From the NCBI RefSeq assembly GCF_010111755.1, contig NC_088953.1, forward strand, positions 124,001 through 188,000: DNA of 64,000 nucleotides. Direction: 5' to 3'. This stretch comes from Nakaseomyces glabratus (taxonomy: Eukaryota; Ascomycota; Saccharomycetes; Saccharomycetales; Saccharomycetaceae). A program made the position numbers and the translations under genes. The notes under the pieces were generated by a model. That model did not search any database and was not told where the DNA came from. It saw nothing but the letters and a program-made list of their open reading frames with translations. Of this stretch, positions 61,507 through 64,000 are shown piece after piece (position 1 is the stretch's first letter; every line of letters starts with the position of its first letter).

Positions 61507-62754
61507 TCGTGAGCGTTTAAGGTGAAAGCGGGGCTAACAGCCAGCCGTAGCACTGCCTTCCAATTGGGGGAAGAGACTTTATAACTAATAAAACTCTTCC
61601 AGGTACGGAAAAACTGTTACGGTCTACGGTTGTTTGTGTGGGAGTTTTATTCATTACCCCGCACTGATTAGGGCACAGTGTGTAACTGAGAGCAGATCCT
61701 CCACGGGTATCTTTAGAAGAGCACGGAAAAAGCCGCAGAAGAAAAAAATTGAAAAACCAATAATTTGATCTCGAGAGGAATTGCGCACAGATATAAAGTG
61801 CCACTTTTGCAAGAGACATGAGTGTGTGCGGCATTATCTAAGTTCATATTGCCTTTATTAATGAGTAAAGTAAATGTAATTAGTGATGTGTCACATGATT
61901 TAGTTTGCCATTGCTTGCCTAGCGCTGTATGCTAGGTCGAGGCATGGCACTGAGCTGAGTAACAACAAGGCTACGCTTTTACAAATTGTTAAAAGCATAT
62001 AATTGTGCGGTAATAATATAGTATGACTGAATTAGAAAATATATATGAATTATAACATAGGAGTAAAGCACAACAAAGAGAAGGGAAAATAATATAGTAG
62101 TGTAATTGTGGATATGTCAAAATTTAATGAGTAAAATAAATGACAGAATTATGCAACTCAATAACACTTTCTTTCTATTCTCTTTTCCTTAATTGCACAG
62201 ACATTGTGTGAAAGGAAGGGGTTTCTCTTTTAACAAATTGAAATGAAGTAAAATGAAGTTATATCAAAGAGAGAGAGGAAAAAAAAAGGAAATGTTAATG
62301 CATTTTCACTTGTAATGTACACCAAACGATAGTTGACTTCTTCTTTTGCGCTTCTTTAGAATAGAAGAAAAAAAAATAAATTTTTTAATAGTAATAATAA
62401 TAGTAATAAAATAATGCAAAACCATAAAACTGTTGGGGGTGGGTAAAGGAAAAAAAATAAAATTGAAAATAAAACAAATCGGAAATGATATCGCTGCAAA
62501 TTACAAGTGTTCAAAAGAAATACTTGAAAATGAATGGAGAGACAAAATAAAAACAAAAAATTTAATGAACTTGTGCAAAAAAGTTAAGAAATATGTGGTC
62601 AGACACACTTAGTTTAATAGCGCCTTTTGAATGGCATGGAAATGCAAAAAAACTTAGCGGCATGGTTCTAGGATTACCAGCAAGTGAATAATGTTAATGT
62701 ATTGCAATTTGAAATCGATGAGGACTATGATACAGTAGCGAATCCTGTTTGAGT

Positions 62755-64000
62755 CTAACGAATTTGGTGAGGAACGTTACCGCATCTATCCTTACCGAAA
62801 TTAATTTTCAAACTCTTAAAATGAGGATTCGATTTAATCTTGTCCATGGCAAATATGGCGTTATTGATATTGGTGAAATTAATAAAGCAACATTTCTTCT
62901 CAACCAAAAAGTTAATTTGTTCAACTTCTCCGTATTCTTGGAAAATGGCACGAAGGGCAGTTTCGTTGAAAATAGGCTGTTCTTTCTTCGAGTCAGCTTC
63001 AAAATCAATGTTTCCTAGGTACACATTTCTTGAAGCACCGTTGCTAACAGCAAGAGCTAATGCATTTGGTAATGGACCAGAATGTTTACCCCAACCAACT
63101 TTACAACGCTGTCTTTGGATTGTGAAGCCATATAGGGAACTCATTGCATAAAATTGGGCTGCTGCGGTTGGATCAATAAATGTTACAAAACAAACATGCC
63201 TGTCATCAAGCAGTTTAATAGATTGTAATAGACCTCCACGAACAGCATTACAAATTTCTTCGATCTTCACTCCTTTTGGTAAATTACCTAAATAAACTGT
63301 TCTGTTACCAAGGTTGTTTGGACCACCTGCTGAGGTTGCAATAGCAGCAGCAGCGGCAGATTGTTGCAAAAGAGCATTAGAAATAAACTCACGATCAGTG
63401 TATCTCATTAGATGTTCCATTTCTGGTTGAACACCTAAGAATTGGGCGGCATTGTGTTGTTGAGTTTTAGTAATAAATGCACATCTATCTTTACCATAGA
63501 AAATCTTCTTCTCTTGGTAAAATGGGTTCTTTTGAGCCAAGGTTGAAACAACTTTGATTGCAGTGGCAATTGAAGAGAAATGTACAAATGCAATATCTTT
63601 TTCAGGAATTATTTTAATGGAATCTATTTCACCATACTCCTTTAAGTCTTCGCGTAATTTTTCTTCAGTCAAAGGCTCTTTGTTCTCCTTGGAACTTCTG
63701 TCGTTGTTACCTTGACCGATGTACACATTTCTTGTCGCACCATCGTTAATGATACGAGATGCAATAGAAGGATCCAATACGGTTGGTTTACCCCAACCAA
63801 CTTTAATATCTCTGTTATCGATATTTAATCTCTTTAGAATTGCATCAGAATGAAACAAAAGTGCAGAGCTTTCTTCAACGAATGAAATGAAGGCACACAT
63901 CTTTTCAGGTAAAATCTTGGCTTCTTCAACCACACCACTACGAACATGATCTAAAAGTTCTTTGATGGTTAATGATGGAGGAATGTTACCTAAATAGACG
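62755..64000 (-). CDS. MRN1: RRM protein, probable Mrn1 (YPL184C), 5' end cut by window edge
   Basis: At least 415 codons are visible; the frame stays open to the last base, so the start lies to the right. Four RNA-recognition motifs: a partial one at the edge (VYLGNIPPS to KVGWGKP), then RNVYIGQG... to FYGKDRC, RTVYLGNLP... to KVGWGKH, and RNVYLGNIDF... to NFGKDRCG, ending GNVPHQIR. The RNP2 motifs (VYLGN, VYIG) are plain; RNP1 is atypical (CAFISFVE, IAFVHF, VCFVTF, CCFINF). The paired GWGK and GKDRC signatures are those of the Mrn1/Nab6 family. Mrn1 is a cytoplasmic mRNA-binding protein linked to cell-wall transcripts and to chromatin-remodelling suppressor screens. Mrn1 is preferred over Nab6 by the C-terminal end, from memory of the family. 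Confidence 0.8.
   Translation of the reverse strand, partial: VYLGNIPPSLTIKELLDHVRSGVVEEAKILPEKMCAFISFVEESSALLFHSDAILKRLNIDNRDIKVGWGKPTVLDPSIASRIINDGATRNVYIGQGNNDRSSKENKEPLTEEKLREDLKEYGEIDSIKIIPEKDIAFVHFSSIATAIKVVSTLAQKNPFYQEKKIFYGKDRCAFITKTQQHNAAQFLGVQPEMEHLMRYTDREFISNALLQQSAAAAAIATSAGGPNNLGNRTVYLGNLPKGVKIEEICNAVRGGLLQSIKLLDDRHVCFVTFIDPTAAAQFYAMSSLYGFTIQRQRCKVGWGKHSGPLPNALALAVSNGASRNVYLGNIDFEADSKKEQPIFNETALRAIFQEYGEVEQINFLVEKKCCFINFTNINNAIFAMDKIKSNPHFKSLKINFGKDRCGNVPHQIR

Larger units (their letters stand above)
60870..62754. promoter_or_regulatory. PFK26 promoter and MRN1 3' region
   Basis: 1.9 kb between two minus-strand genes. PFK26-proximal 600 bp carry stress elements and a 14-bp tandem repeat. 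The MRN1-proximal part (about 62030-62750) is very AT-rich and consistent with a long 3' UTR. No tRNA or snoRNA recognised. A synteny breakpoint lies here: S. cerevisiae has MOB1 next to PFK26. Confidence 0.55.

Noticed and set aside
61885..61895. Centromere CDEI-like GTCACATG
   Set aside because: No 80-bp AT-rich CDEII and no CCGAA-containing CDEIII on either side.
1..64000. Transposon, LTR, tRNA, rRNA or CRISPR elements
   Set aside because: None recognised by eye: no LTR-like termini with target duplications, no reverse transcriptase motifs, no credible A/B-box pairs, and no spaced direct repeats outside coding or minisatellite arrays.

Overview
The window is a yeast chromosome segment, most likely from Nakaseomyces glabratus (Candida glabrata) or a very close relative. 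Three things point there. First, the right half keeps the Saccharomyces cerevisiae order and strands of YIL116W to YIL107C (HIS5, NUP159, POR2, HOS4, COX5B, HPM1, SEC24, YIL108W, PFK26) almost exactly. Second, a block resembling the UCC1, BUR2, UPC2/ECM22 and GCD6 neighbourhoods is interleaved in the way a post-whole-genome-duplication yeast would show. Third, the left half carries GPI-type cell-wall adhesin genes built from in-frame tandem units of 141 bp and 306 bp that contain the peptide SHITT, the hallmark of the C. glabrata 'megasatellites'. The species call is inference; the family and synteny calls rest on the sequence.

Layout. 1-27.6 kb is subtelomere-like and gene-poor: three plus-strand adhesin genes (A, truncated by the window edge; B, intact, 1242 aa; C, about 2300 aa but broken by two frameshifts near its start), separated by two gene-free spacers of about 5.8 and 5.6 kb. 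A and B plus 1.2 kb of 3' flank (1-4022 and 10282-14916) are a near-identical segmental duplication. 28.7-37.6 kb holds an F-box-like gene, the cyclin BUR2, the sterol regulator UPC2 and the eIF2B subunit GCD6. 38.3-60.9 kb is the HIS5 to PFK26 synteny block. The right edge cuts into an RRM gene, most likely MRN1.

The strongest biological signal is the adhesin cluster. All three paralogues share the same modular plan (signal peptide, cysteine-containing N-domain, 306-bp units, 141-bp units, a cap module, an S/N/G-rich stalk, a GPI signal), but the 141-bp unit is present 1, 3 and 28 times respectively. The 28-copy array is almost base-perfect, which implies very recent expansion or strong homogenisation. 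Gene C has a different N-domain that switches abruptly to near-identity with A and B at one point, as expected if recombination swaps ligand-binding heads onto a shared stalk.

The core genes are ordinary housekeeping and regulatory genes. Readable regulatory sequence includes two sterol regulatory elements upstream of UPC2 (likely autoregulation), a Gcn4-like site and TATA box upstream of HIS5, two CCAAT/HAP-type sites upstream of COX5B, an inverted pair of PAC boxes upstream of HPM1, and stress elements upstream of PFK26. No tRNA, rRNA, CRISPR or transposon was recognised.
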